Source of the DNA: Allobosea sp. AAP35
GTDB taxonomy: Bacteria > Pseudomonadota > Alphaproteobacteria > Rhizobiales > Beijerinckiaceae
Assembly (NCBI RefSeq): GCF_001295925.1
Contig: NZ_LJHQ01000027.1
Coordinates: 1 to 47,289, forward strand
DNA length: 47,289 nucleotides
Reading direction: 5' to 3'
Shown one piece after another: positions 36,138 to 44,909 of this stretch. The translations under genes were made by a program, and so were the position numbers. The notes beneath the pieces were generated by a model that had not been told where the DNA came from, ran no database searches, and saw only the letters and a program-made list of their open reading frames with translations. Position 1 is the stretch's first letter, and each line of letters begins with the position of its first letter.

Positions 36138-37670
36138 ATGCACGGATGGGCGCGAGACTTCATGGATAAGCGGGTCGAGGCGACCACCCATCAAGCGGCG
36201 AGCGTCATGGCGCCCCTGAGCCATGAGGACATCCGGAGCATCCTGCTCGGCATCATGCTGGCGATGTTCCTGGCGGCGCTGGACCAGACCATCGTCGCCA
36301 CCGCGATGCCGACGATCGGCCGCGAACTCGGCGATGTCGCGCATCTGCCCTGGGTGGTGACGTCTTATCTGCTGGCCGCCACGGCGGTGACGCCGCTCTA
36401 TGGCAAGCTCGCCGACATCCATGGCCGGCGGGTCGTGCTGCTGTCGGGGATCGTTGTCTTCATGCTGGGCTCGATCGCCTGCGCGCTTGCACCCTCGCTC
36501 TGGCTTCTGGTGGTCGCGCGCTTCATCCAGGGGCTGGGCGGCGGCGGGCTGATCGCGCTGGCGCAGACCATCGTCGCCGACATGGTCCAGCCCAAGGAGC
36601 GCGGCCGTTACCAGGTCTATATCGCCTCGGTGTTCATGGCCTCCTCGCTGCTCGGCCCCGTGCTCGGCGGCGTCATCGCCGAGCGGTTGCACTGGTCGGT
36701 GATCTTCTGGATCAACCTGCCGCTCGGGGCCGTCGCCTATATGATGACGAGTTCCTCGCTGAAGCGCCTGCCGCGCCATGAACGACCCCACAAGCTCGAC
36801 CTGCTCGGCGCCTTGCTGATCACGGCGGCGACGATGACGCTGCTGCTGGCGCTGTCCTGGGGCGGCATGCTCTACCCTTGGCTCTCCGCGCCCATCGGTG
36901 GGCTCGTCCTGCTCTCGCTTGTTCTCTGGCTGGCCTTCGCCTGGCGATTGCGCAGCGCCGAGGAGCCGCTGATCCCGCTCGACATCCTGGCCAACCCGGT
37001 GGTGCGGATGGGCACGATCGCGGCGGGCTTCGGCATGGGCACCTTCATCGGGTTGACGATCTATCTGCCGGTCTATTTCGAGACTGTCGCGGGCTTGAGC
37101 GCCGCCTCCTCGGGGCTGGGCCTGCTGCCGTTGACGGTCGGCACCGTCATCGGCGCCACCGTGTCGGGACGGGCGATGACGCGGCTGACGCATTACCGGC
37201 GCGTGCCGGTCGCGGGCCTCGTCGTCGCGCTGATCGGTATGGCGGTGCTGACGCTTTATGCCGGCGCGATGCCGCTGGTCCCCTTCTGCCTGCTGCTCGG
37301 CCTGGTCAGCCTGGGGCTCGGCACGATGCTGCCGGTCGCCACCGTCTCGATCCAGAACGCCGTGCTGCCGCACCAGCTCGGCACGGCGACGGGCACGGCC
37401 AATTTCTTCCGGCAGATCGGCGGGGCGTTGATCGTGGCCCTGTTCGGGGCGATCATTCTCGGCGGCATCGGCGCTTCCGGTGCCGGCCTGTCGCATGAGA
37501 CGCTGTCGCTTGGCGGTGTTGACCGCGCGACGATGATTCTTCTGTTTCAATATGTCTTCGCAGCGACGTTTGCGGGCTTTGCCTGCGCGCTGATCTTTCT
37601 GCTGCGGATGAAGGAACTGCCCCTGCGCAGCGGCACGGCGCAGGCCGCCAAGGCCATGACGGGCGATTGA
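36138..37670 (+). CDS. DHA2-family MFS multidrug exporter (EmrB/QacA type)
   Basis: A 510-aa transporter with 14 predicted membrane segments. Family motifs are visible: LDQTIVATAMPTIG (motif D1) in the first helix, GKLADIHGRRVVLL (motif A) in loop 2-3, and the helix-5 antiporter motif near SSLLGPVLGGVI (motif C). It probably exports hydrophobic drugs or acids with proton exchange. No emrA-like partner or regulator is adjacent. Start is uncertain: ATG 36138, 36162 and 36207 are in frame and none has a clear ribosome site. Confidence 0.88.
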   Translation: MHGWARDFMDKRVEATTHQAASVMAPLSHEDIRSILLGIMLAMFLAALDQTIVATAMPTIGRELGDVAHLPWVVTSYLLAATAVTPLYGKLADIHGRRVVLLSGIVVFMLGSIACALAPSLWLLVVARFIQGLGGGGLIALAQTIVADMVQPKERGRYQVYIASVFMASSLLGPVLGGVIAERLHWSVIFWINLPLGAVAYMMTSSSLKRLPRHERPHKLDLLGALLITAATMTLLLALSWGGMLYPWLSAPIGGLVLLSLVLWLAFAWRLRSAEEPLIPLDILANPVVRMGTIAAGFGMGTFIGLTIYLPVYFETVAGLSAASSGLGLLPLTVGTVIGATVSGRAMTRLTHYRRVPVAGLVVALIGMAVLTLYAGAMPLVPFCLLLGLVSLGLGTMLPVATVSIQNAVLPHQLGTATGTANFFRQIGGALIVALFGAIILGGIGASGAGLSHETLSLGGVDRATMILLFQYVFAATFAGFACALIFLLRMKELPLRSGTAQAAKAMTGD

Positions 37671-37771
37671 CGAAAGGTCAGGACGTTCGGCCAGATCTGC
37701 TCTCGCCTCGCCACAGGGCCGTCACAGGACGGGTCCACATCTCGGCCTCTAGGCCGCAGCAGGAGAGCCCC

Positions 37772-38299
37772 ATGTCCGATCTCGTCGTCATCGTCTATCC
37801 GACCGAAGCCCGCGCCGAGGAGATGCGCCAGAAGGTCTTCTCCCTGCAGAAGGAATACCTGATCGAGATTGGCGATGCCGCCATCGCGGTGATGCATGAA
37901 GACGGCAAGGTGAAGCTCAACCAGCTGCTCAACACGACCGCGATGGGCGCGGCCTCGGGCTCGTTCTGGGGTCTGCTGATCGGCGCGATCTTCCTGATGC
38001 CGCTGGCCGGCGTGGCGCTGGGCGCAGCCTCGGGCGCGCTCGGCGGGGCGCTGACCGATTACGGCATCAATGACGACTTCATGAAGGAGCTCGCCGCCAG
38101 CCTGCAGCCGGGCAATGCGGCGCTGTTCGTGCTGGTCAAGCGCGTCACCGGCGACAAGGTGCTGGAGGCGATCAAGGGCAGCGGCGGCACCGTGCTCAAG
38201 ACCTCGCTCGACCATACCCGCGAGCAGGCGCTGCGCGACGCGCTGGCGGGGGTGAGCGCGGCGGCGCCCGATGCGGGAGCCTCGACGCCTGTCGGTTGA
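37772..38299 (+). CDS. DUF1269 protein with glycine-rich membrane segment
   Basis: A 175-aa protein. It begins MSDLVVIVYPTEARAEEMRQ, then a hydrophobic Gly/Ala-rich segment (about 57-92, GAASGSFWGLLIGAIFLMP, GVALGAASGALGGALTDYG) that can form a glycine-zipper hairpin, then GNAALFVLVKRVTGDKVLEAI. This is the DUF1269 pattern. Function unknown; such proteins are often linked to membrane stress. ATG 37772 has AGGAGAG upstream. Confidence 0.75.
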   Translation: MSDLVVIVYPTEARAEEMRQKVFSLQKEYLIEIGDAAIAVMHEDGKVKLNQLLNTTAMGAASGSFWGLLIGAIFLMPLAGVALGAASGALGGALTDYGINDDFMKELAASLQPGNAALFVLVKRVTGDKVLEAIKGSGGTVLKTSLDHTREQALRDALAGVSAAAPDAGASTPVG

Positions 38300-38329
38300 A
38301 AACCGGGATTGAGGTGGAGGCGCGGCGCG

Positions 38330-38953
38330 TTACCGCCCGCGCTCCCACCCCGCCTGGACCAGCTCCGGCACCTCGCTCTGCGCCTCCGGCCAGCCGACGC
38401 AGAGCCAGGCGATCAGCTTCCACTCGGGTGGCGCGCCCAGCGCCTCCCGGACGATCTCCGGCTCGAGGATCGAGACCCAGCCGACACCGACGCCGGCAAC
38501 CCGCGCCGCCAGCCAGAACTGCGTGATCGCGGCGACGACCGAATAGTCGAGCATCTCCGGCATCGTCTGGCGGCCGAGGCCCTGGCCCTGCGCCGTGCCG
38601 TGATCGCAGAACACCGCGATCTGCTCGGGCGCCTCGCGCATCCCTTCGAGCTTCAGCGTCGCATAGAGCTGCGCCCGCTCACCCTCGTAAGCGGCCAGTG
38701 CATCGGCATTGCAGCGTTGAAAACTTGTCAGCGCCGCCTTGCGCTGGGCTTCGTCACTGACGCGAACCCAGCGCCAGGGCTGCGAATAGCCCACAGAAGG
38801 CGAGAGTTCCGCCTGCGCCAGCAGCCGCTCGACCAGCCCATCGGGCAGGCCGTCGCGCCGGAAGCGCCGGACATCGCGCCGCCAGGCCAGGAGTTCGGCG
38901 AACTGCGCCGCGAAGGCGTCGTCGAAGCGGGGAGGGTGGCCTGGCTGGTCCAT
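38330..38953 (-). CDS. bluB: 5,6-dimethylbenzimidazole synthase
   Basis: A 207-aa flavin enzyme of the nitroreductase fold that splits reduced FMN with oxygen to form 5,6-dimethylbenzimidazole, the lower ligand of cobalamin. Family features are WRRDVRRFRRDGLP near the N-terminus, SPSVGYSQPWRWVRV, the segment DHGTAQGQGLGRQTMPEMLDYSVVAAI, and VSILEPEIVREALGAPP. Position at the end of the cob operon supports BluB over a generic nitroreductase. The start is ATG 38953, 2 bp after the cobB stop; a GTG at 38959 overlaps that stop. Confidence 0.9.
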   Translation of the reverse strand: MDQPGHPPRFDDAFAAQFAELLAWRRDVRRFRRDGLPDGLVERLLAQAELSPSVGYSQPWRWVRVSDEAQRKAALTSFQRCNADALAAYEGERAQLYATLKLEGMREAPEQIAVFCDHGTAQGQGLGRQTMPEMLDYSVVAAITQFWLAARVAGVGVGWVSILEPEIVREALGAPPEWKLIAWLCVGWPEAQSEVPELVQAGWERGR

Positions 38954-38955
38954 GC

Positions 38956-40275
38956 TCACCCCGCCATCGCGATCGCATGGAAGAAAGAGCCGGTGACATG
39001 GCCGCGCTGGCTGCCGGCGGGCGCGGGCGCCGAGCCATGCGGGTCGGTCACCATCGCCAGCGGCGGGTCCTCGCCCTGGGTGACGATCGTCGCATAGTGG
39101 AATTCATGGCCGGTCAGCGCGCTTCCAGCCCGCCCGAGCGGCCCACCGGCTTCCAGAATCGCGCGGCGATAGCCGAGGGTCATCTTTCGCTTGGCAAAGG
39201 AGGTCTCGACCGAGAGCAGCCCCGCCATGGCATGCGAAACGCCCTCGGCATCGATCAGCGCGCGCCCCAGCACCATGTAGCCGCCGCATTCGCCATGCAC
39301 CGGCCGGCTCTGCGCAAAATGGCGCAGCCCCGCCAGGAACCGCGTCGCCCCGGCGATCCGGCCGGCATGCAACTCGGGATAGCCGCCGGGCAGCCAGCAG
39401 GCGTCACAATCGTCCGGCGGCGGCTCGTCCGCCAGCGGCGAGAACGGCACGAGCTCCGCGCCCGCCGCCCGCCAGCCCGCCTCGACATGCGGATAGACGA
39501 AGCTGAAGGCGGCATCCCGCGCGATCGCGATGCGCCGGCCGGGAGCAGACAGGGATGGAGCCGCCAGTGGCGAAGCCGGCAAAATAGTCGCCTGCGCCAC
39601 CGCCAGCAGCGCGTCGAGATCGACCACCGCCGCCACCGCGTCGGCCAGCGCCTCGAGCCGTGCCTCGAGATCGGCGGTTTCGCCCGCCTGCACCAGCCCG
39701 AGATGGCGCTCGGGCAGGATCAGGCTGGCCTCGCGCGGCAGCGCGCCGAGAACGAGTAGGTCGATCTTTTCCATCCCCTGCGCCACCAGCCGGCGATGGC
39801 GTTCGCTGGCGACCTTGTTGAGGATGACGCCAGCGATGGTGATGCGCGGATCGTAAAGCTTGCAGCCGAGCGCGATCGCCGCCGCCGACTGCGCCTGGCC
39901 GGAAACGTCGATCACCAGCACGATCGGCCAGCCCAGCAGGGCCGCGATGTCGGCGCTCGCGCCGGTGTGGCCGTCGGGCCCCGGCACGGCATCGAACAGC
40001 CCCATCGAGCCCTCCGCGATGACGAGGTCGGCGCCATCGGCCGCATCGCCGGCGATCGCGCGCAGCAGGCCGTCTTGCATGGCGAAGGAATCGAGATTGG
40101 CGCTCGGCGCACCGGTCGCGGCGGCATGGAAGGCCGGGTCGATATAGTCGGGCCCGCATTTCAGCCCGCGCACCACGAGCCCGCGCCGGGTCATCGCCCG
40201 CTGCAGCCCGAGCGTGATCGTGGTCTTGCCCGAGCCGGAACGCGGCGCGGCGATGATCAGGCCGGGCGCGGTCAT
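38956..40275 (-). CDS. cobB: hydrogenobyrinic acid a,c-diamide synthase (cobyrinate a,c-diamide synthase)
   Basis: A 439-aa ATP- and glutamine-dependent amidotransferase of the CobB/CbiA family. It has an N-terminal P-loop APRSGSGKTT (residues 9-18) and Walker-type segments LVIAEGSMGLFDAV. The C-terminal class-I-like glutaminase domain has Cys330 in VHGECGGYMVLG and the His of GHEFHYA. It amidates the a and c side chains of hydrogenobyrinic acid. It follows cobM after a 169-bp gap containing a palindromic element, and is directly followed by bluB. Confidence 0.93.
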   Translation of the reverse strand: MTAPGLIIAAPRSGSGKTTITLGLQRAMTRRGLVVRGLKCGPDYIDPAFHAAATGAPSANLDSFAMQDGLLRAIAGDAADGADLVIAEGSMGLFDAVPGPDGHTGASADIAALLGWPIVLVIDVSGQAQSAAAIALGCKLYDPRITIAGVILNKVASERHRRLVAQGMEKIDLLVLGALPREASLILPERHLGLVQAGETADLEARLEALADAVAAVVDLDALLAVAQATILPASPLAAPSLSAPGRRIAIARDAAFSFVYPHVEAGWRAAGAELVPFSPLADEPPPDDCDACWLPGGYPELHAGRIAGATRFLAGLRHFAQSRPVHGECGGYMVLGRALIDAEGVSHAMAGLLSVETSFAKRKMTLGYRRAILEAGGPLGRAGSALTGHEFHYATIVTQGEDPPLAMVTDPHGSAPAPAGSQRGHVTGSFFHAIAMAG

Positions 40276-40301
40276 GGGCAGCCTCCGGAAGCGCCGACCT
40301 G

Positions 40302-40430
40302 TTCCCTTCCCCTCGCTTGCGGTGGGGAAGGGTTAGGGATGGGGGGGCGTGCAGGATGGGCCTTGGCCGTTGAGCCAAGCGGAACCCCCCACCATCCCGG
40401 CCCTCCCCACCGCAAGCGGGGGGAGGGAGA
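40302..40430. repeat. dispersed palindromic repeat, family B, copy 1
   Basis: The left part, TCCCTTCCCCTCGCTTGCGGTGG, and the right part, CCCTCCCCACCGCAAGCGGGG, form a long inverted repeat around a GGATGGGG / CCCCACCATCC inner pair. It lies in the cobM-cobB gap. A partial second copy is at the right edge of the window inside the cobG frame. Confidence 0.75.
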
Positions 40431-40444
40431 AGATGCCGCCACCC

Positions 40445-41209
40445 TCATACCCCGCCTCCCGGCCGGAACCGGCGATCATAGCCGGCCGAATACAGGGCGC
40501 TCTCGCCGAAATCCTCGGCCGCCAGCGCCGGGCCGACGAGGATCAGTGCGGTCCGCTCCAGCCCGGATTCGCTCACCTGCGCCGCGATCGTCGCCAGTGT
40601 ACCGCGCAGCACGCGCTCATCGGGCCAGGAGGCGCGGAATACGACCGCGACGGGGCATTCTGCCCCATAAGACGGCGAAAGCTCCGCTACGACCTGCTCG
40701 ATCACATGGATCGAGAGATGGATCGCCAGCGTCGCGCCCGAGGCGGCGAAGGTCGCCAGCCGCTCGCGCTCCGGCATGGCGGACGCCCGCCCCGAAGTCC
40801 GCGTCAGCACCAGCGATTGCGCCAGACCCGGCAAAGTCAACTCGCGCTTCAGCGCGGCTGCGGCGGCGGCAAAGGCCGGCACGCCCGGCGTCACGCTGTA
40901 GGGGATGGCGAGCGCATCGAGCCGGCGCATCTGCTCGCCAGCGGCGCTCCAGATCGAGAGGTCCCCCGAATGCAATCGCGCGACGTCCTGCCCTGCGTCA
41001 TGGGCGGCTTTTATCTCCGCGATGATCGCGTCGAGATCGAGCGGGGCGGTATCGACGATGCGGGCGCCCGGCGGGCACCAGTCGAGCATCGCCCTGGGGA
41101 TCAGCGAGCCCGCATAGAGGCAGACTGGGCAGGCCGCGATCAGGTCGCGCCCACGCAGGGTAATGAGATCGGGCGCGCCGGGGCCGGCGCCGATGAAATG
41201 GATGGTCAT
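40445..41209 (-). CDS. cobM: precorrin-4 C11-methyltransferase
   Basis: A 254-aa SAM-dependent methyltransferase of the tetrapyrrole methylase fold. It begins [20 protein letters not shown], the SAM-site glycine motif. [35 protein letters not shown], and [13 protein letters not shown] complete the CobM/CbiF signature. It adds the C11 methyl group to precorrin-4 in the aerobic route. The start is ATG 41209; an inverted repeat lies in the gap before it. Confidence 0.94.
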   Translation of the reverse strand: MTIHFIGAGPGAPDLITLRGRDLIAACPVCLYAGSLIPRAMLDWCPPGARIVDTAPLDLDAIIAEIKAAHDAGQDVARLHSGDLSIWSAAGEQMRRLDALAIPYSVTPGVPAFAAAAAALKRELTLPGLAQSLVLTRTSGRASAMPERERLATFAASGATLAIHLSIHVIEQVVAELSPSYGAECPVAVVFRASWPDERVLRGTLATIAAQVSESGLERTALILVGPALAAEDFGESALYSAGYDRRFRPGGGV

Positions 41210-41239
41210 GGCGTCGCCGGCATGGGTAGCAATAAATCT

Positions 41240-41370
41240 GTCTTTCCGGGGCAGGCCGTAGGCCTGAACCCGGAACCCACGACGGGGTGAGGACTGAGCC
41301 AACGCAACGCTGAAGGGCGGATCCCGGTCGTGGGTTCCGGGTCCTTCGCTTCGCGAAGCCCCGGAAAGAC
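41240..41370. repeat. palindromic element between cobE and cobM
   Basis: GTCTTTCCGGGGC at the left pairs with GCCCCGGAAAGAC at the right, and an inner pair GAACCCGGAACCCACGAC / GTCGTGGGTTCCGG is nearly perfect. It differs from family A in its ends but has the same outer/inner stem design and similar length. It fills nearly the whole gap. Confidence 0.75.
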
Positions 41371-41387
41371 AAGGGTGGTCGCGTCCC

Positions 41388-41777
41388 TCACGATACACTC
41401 CGCGCCAGCGCGCAGGTGACGCGGGCGGTGGCGATGCGCGGCTGGATCAGCACCCCGCCCGGCCCGGCAGCGGCGAGCGCGGCGGCTTCGGCGACCGAGC
41501 CGACGCCGTAGAGCGAGGCGATCCGCGTCGAGCGCGTGGCGCAGGCTGCCTCGAAACCCTTCAGCGCCTCGTCTGGCACGGCGACGAGTTCGGCCTGGCG
41601 GCTGGCTGCGGCGGCGTTCAGCCCGGGCTCCCCCATCCGGCTCGACAATGTCGCGAGACGCGGCGTGCTCTCGCCGGACAGCCCGGCGATCGCCAGCGCC
41701 TCGTCGAGGCAGGCGAGGATATCGGCTTCGCTGGTGGCCGCGCGCAGGCCCAGCCCGGCGACGAGGCGGCCGGTCAT
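41388..41777 (-). CDS. cobE: cobalamin biosynthesis protein CobE
   Basis: A 129-aa protein of the CobE/CbiG C-terminal fold. [21 protein letters not shown] at the start and [20 protein letters not shown] fit the family, as does [14 protein letters not shown] near the end. CobE is found in aerobic cobalamin clusters; its exact step is not firmly established. Both gaps next to the gene, to cobL and to cobM, contain palindromic repeats. Confidence 0.85.
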   Translation of the reverse strand: MTGRLVAGLGLRAATSEADILACLDEALAIAGLSGESTPRLATLSSRMGEPGLNAAAASRQAELVAVPDEALKGFEAACATRSTRIASLYGVGSVAEAAALAAAGPGGVLIQPRIATARVTCALARSVS

Positions 41778-41802
41778 GGCTCAGACCTCGGTGACACCCT
41801 CA

Positions 41803-41949
41803 CCGTCATTCCGGGCAAGCGAAGCGCAGACCCGGAATCCATCCTAGGGCACCGACTGCACTCTAGGATGGATTCCGGAGCGGCGCCGCGGAGCCTGTCC
41901 TTGGGCCGGCCAAAGGGCGGACCCGAGGGCGGCTTGTCCGGAATGACGG
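41803..41949. repeat. dispersed palindromic repeat, family A, copy 4
   Basis: CCGTCATTCCGGGC at the left pairs with GTCCGGAATGACGG at the right, with the inner pair CCGGAATCCATCCTAGGGC / CTCTAGGATGGATTCCGG. The right arm carries an extra stretch (GGCCGGCCAAAGGGCGG). It lies between cobL and cobE. Confidence 0.78.
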
Positions 41950-41970
41950 CGTGGGTGGGGGAGGGCGGTC

Positions 41971-43227
41971 TCACGGCTTCTCGACCCGCCACTGCGTCAC
42001 TGGCATGGCCGGCCGCCAGCCATGGAGCCCGCCGACGGGGACGAGCCGGTCGATCGCGATGCGCCGCAGCGAGCCGCCATGCAGCGCATGCAGCGCCGCG
42101 AGCCGCGCCTCGCCCTCCAGGGTGACGACGTTCGCCACGAGGCGTCCGCCTGGTTTGAGCGCTGCCCAGGCACCCTCGAACAGCCCCGCGACGGTCAAGC
42201 CGCCGCCGATGAAGACGGCATCGGGCTCAGGCTGGCCGCCATAACTGGCCGGAGCTTGGCCTGTCACCGTGACCGAAAGCCCGCCGAGTTCCAGGCTGTT
42301 GCGGGTGATCCGCTCGATGCGCTCCGCCTTGGACTCAAAAGCGATGGCAGCGTTGCGCGGATGGCGCTGGCACCATTCGACGCTGATCGAGCCCGAACCG
42401 GCGCCGACATCCCAGAGGAGTTCGCCCGCGCGCGGAGCGAGAGCGGAGATCGTGATCGCGCGGACCTCCGCTTTGGTGATCTGCCCGTCATGGGCGAACC
42501 ACGCCTCGTCGAGCCCCGGCGTCAGCGGCAGCACGCGCGAGTCGTGCCCGGCTTCGACCGTAACCGCGATCATGTTGAGCGGCACGACGTCGTCGAAGGC
42601 GAAGGCGTCGGCACGGGTTTCGCGCACCCGCTCCAACGGGCCGCCCAGCGATTCCAGTACGGTGATGCGGCTCGTCCCCATGCCCCGCGCGCTCAGGAGT
42701 TCGGCGATCGCGCGCGGCGTCGTCTCGTCCCAGGACAAGGCAAGGATGCGGGCGCCCGGCTGCAGATGCGGCACGATCCGGTAGAGCGTGCGGCCATGCA
42801 GCGAGACCAGCGCGCATTCCTCCTGCGGCCAGCGCATCCGCGTGCAGGCCATGGCGAAGGAGGAGATTTGCGGAATGATCCGCATCTCCGACGCCGGGAT
42901 CGCCTTGGTGAGGCCTGCGCCGATGCCGTAATGGAACGGATCGCTGGTCGCGAGCACGCAGACCTTGCGGCCGCGCTCGGCCAGGATCGCCGGCAGGGCG
43001 TTGCGGAAGGGCTGCGGCCAGGTCCGCGCCTCGCCGGGCACAGCGCCGATCAGCGCGATATGGCGCTCGCCGCCGAAGACGATCTCGGCCTCGTCGAGCG
43101 CGGCCAGTGCCTCGGGCGAGAGCCCGGCGCGACCATCCTCGCCGAGCCCGACCAGAGCGAGCCAGGGCGCGGCCGGCGTTTCGCCGCGGCTCGACAGCCC
43201 ATCGTTTTCAAGCGTAACTAGCGGCAT
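41971..43227 (-). CDS. cobL: precorrin-6Y C5,15-methyltransferase (decarboxylating)
   Basis: A 418-aa fusion of the CbiE and CbiT activities. The N-terminal tetrapyrrole methylase half (about 20-210) has WLALVGLGEDGRAGLS and VFGGERHIALIG. The C-terminal Rossmann methylase half (about 225-410) has LLWDVGAGSGSISVEWC as the SAM site. It methylates C5 and C15 and removes the C12 acetate carboxyl. ATG 43227 overlaps the divergent cobK ATG by 2 bases; ATG 43239 is an alternative that increases the overlap to 14 bases. Confidence 0.93.
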   Translation of the reverse strand: MPLVTLENDGLSSRGETPAAPWLALVGLGEDGRAGLSPEALAALDEAEIVFGGERHIALIGAVPGEARTWPQPFRNALPAILAERGRKVCVLATSDPFHYGIGAGLTKAIPASEMRIIPQISSFAMACTRMRWPQEECALVSLHGRTLYRIVPHLQPGARILALSWDETTPRAIAELLSARGMGTSRITVLESLGGPLERVRETRADAFAFDDVVPLNMIAVTVEAGHDSRVLPLTPGLDEAWFAHDGQITKAEVRAITISALAPRAGELLWDVGAGSGSISVEWCQRHPRNAAIAFESKAERIERITRNSLELGGLSVTVTGQAPASYGGQPEPDAVFIGGGLTVAGLFEGAWAALKPGGRLVANVVTLEGEARLAALHALHGGSLRRIAIDRLVPVGGLHGWRPAMPVTQWRVEKP

Positions 43228-43990
43228 GACCGTGCTCATTCTTGGTGGAACCACTGAAGCGGCGGCGCTCGACCAGCATCTGGCCGAGCAGGCTCCCGAT
43301 ATCCGGGCCATCATCTCGCTTGCCGGTCATACAGTCGATCCCCGCCCGTCGAACCTGCCGGTTCGCGTCGGCGGCTTTGGCGGCATCGAGGGCCTCAGGC
43401 AGTATCTGCGCGACGAGAACATCATCGCCGTCATCGACGCCACGCATCCCTTCGCGGCGATCATGCCTTTCAACGCCGAGCATGCCTGCAAGGCGGAGGG
43501 CGTGCCCATGCTTGCGATCCGCCGTGAGCCCTGGCACGCGGAAGCCGGCGACCGCTGGCAAAATGTGCCGGATATGGAAGCCGCTGCCGAGGCGCTGGGC
43601 CCCGAGCCGCGCCGCGTCTTCCTGACGATCGGCCGGCTCGACCTGCCGGTCTTCGCGGATGCGCCGCAGCATCATTATCTCGTCCGCGCCATCGAGCCGA
43701 TCGGCGACCGCCTGCCCGTGCCCCATGTCGAGGTCATCCAGCAGCGCGGGCCCTTTCGCGTGGAGGACGAGGAGGCGCTGATGCGCGAAAGAGGCATCGA
43801 GGTTCTCGTCAGCAAGAATTCCGGCGGCGATGCGACGGCAGCCAAGCTCGTTGCGGCGCGCCGTCTCGGCCTTCCCGTGATCATGGTCGAGCGTCCGCCC
43901 AAGCCCGATGTCGAGACCGTCGCCCATGTCCATCAGGTCCTGCCCTGGCTGGTGGCGGAGGGGCTCTTCGTCACCGAACGCGGCGTGTAG
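43226..43990 (+). CDS. cobK: precorrin-6A reductase
   Basis: A 254-aa NADPH-dependent reductase that converts precorrin-6A to precorrin-6B. It begins MTVLILGGTTEAAALDQHL, and has VIDATHPFAAIMPFNAEHAC and the C-terminal VSKNSGGDATAAKLVAARRLGLPVIMVERP of the CobK/CbiJ family. It is the only plus-strand gene of the cluster. Its start overlaps that of cobL and its last 58 bp overlap the 3' end of cobJ. No ribosome site is seen before ATG 43226, so it may be leaderless or start at GTG 43232. Confidence 0.92.
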   Translation: MTVLILGGTTEAAALDQHLAEQAPDIRAIISLAGHTVDPRPSNLPVRVGGFGGIEGLRQYLRDENIIAVIDATHPFAAIMPFNAEHACKAEGVPMLAIRREPWHAEAGDRWQNVPDMEAAAEALGPEPRRVFLTIGRLDLPVFADAPQHHYLVRAIEPIGDRLPVPHVEVIQQRGPFRVEDEEALMRERGIEVLVSKNSGGDATAAKLVAARRLGLPVIMVERPPKPDVETVAHVHQVLPWLVAEGLFVTERGV

Positions 43991-44739
43991 ACCCAAGGCG
44001 CAGCTTCGCCCGGGCGCGGGATCAGCTTTGTGCTCGATGCCCCGATGGTGACCAGCGTCGCCATGTCGGCGCTCGCGGCGGCCTCGAGAGCCTCTGCCAG
44101 CGTCAGAATACGCAGGTTCTCGTCGGGCCTCCCCACGGCGCGGGCGAAGATCACCGGCGTCTGCGCCTCGCGATGGCGGGTAGCCAGTTCCAGCGCCGCA
44201 CGCAACTGCCAGGGCCGCGCCTTCGAGATCGGGTTGTAGAGGCAGATCACGAAATCGGCCTTCAGCACCGCCTCGAGCCTTGCGGTCACCACCTCCCAGG
44301 GCTTGAGATTGTCCGAGAGCGAGATCGCGCAGAAATCCCCGCCGAGCGGCGCGCCGGCCCTGGCCGCCGAAGCCAGCATGGCGGTGATCCCCGGCTCGAC
44401 CGTGATCGGCAGCGACAACCAGGCCGGATCGCCCGCTTCCAGGGCCTCGAACACGGCGGCCGCCATGGCAAACACGCCGGGATCACCGCCGGAGACGACC
44501 GCGACATTGCGCCCTTCGGCCGCCAGCCGCAGCGCATGGCCGGCGCGGTCGATCTCGACGCGGTTGTCGGAGGCGTGTTTGGTCTGGCCGTCGCGCTCGG
44601 GGATGCGGTCGAGATAGGGGCCGTAGCCGATGAGATCGGTGGCAGCATCGATCGCGGCCTGAGCTGCCGGCGTCAGCCAATGCGCCTCGCCGGGGCCGAG
44701 GCCCACGACGGTGAGGGAGCCAGAGCCTGCCTCAGCCAT
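43933..44739 (-). CDS. cobJ: precorrin-3B C17-methyltransferase
   Basis: A 268-aa tetrapyrrole methylase that drives ring contraction. It has VVGLGPGEAHWLTPAAQ at the SAM site, DLIGYGPYLDRIP, VVSGGDPGVFAMAAAVFEA and FCAISLSDNLKPWEVV, all CobJ/CbiH hallmarks. ATG 44739 is chosen because AAGGTGAAGGA lies just upstream; ATG 44757 is in frame. Farther upstream the open frame is only the palindromic repeat. The 20 residues after WVYTPR overlap cobK on the other strand. Confidence 0.93.
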   Translation of the reverse strand: MAEAGSGSLTVVGLGPGEAHWLTPAAQAAIDAATDLIGYGPYLDRIPERDGQTKHASDNRVEIDRAGHALRLAAEGRNVAVVSGGDPGVFAMAAAVFEALEAGDPAWLSLPITVEPGITAMLASAARAGAPLGGDFCAISLSDNLKPWEVVTARLEAVLKADFVICLYNPISKARPWQLRAALELATRHREAQTPVIFARAVGRPDENLRILTLAEALEAAASADMATLVTIGASSTKLIPRPGEAAPWVYTPRSVTKSPSATSQGRT

Positions 44740-44762
44740 TTCCTTCACCTTCTCCATCTCCG

Positions 44763-44881
44763 CGCCGTCATCCCGGGCGGAGCGAAGCGAAGACCCGGGA
44801 TCCATGCCGGAACCTTCTCCGGAGGCGTTCCGGAATGGATCCCGCATCGGCGCGGCTGCGCCGCTTGTCCGGGATGACGGC
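44763..44881. repeat. dispersed palindromic repeat, family A, copy 5
   Basis: CCGTCATCCCGGGC at the left pairs with GTCCGGGATGACGG at the right. The inner pair is CCGGGATCCATGCCGGAA / TTCCGGAATGGATCCCG. It lies between cobI and cobJ, ending 28 bp before the cobI stop codon. Confidence 0.8.
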
Positions 44882-44909
44882 GGAGGGGTGGGGCCGAGGC
44901 CACGTTCGT

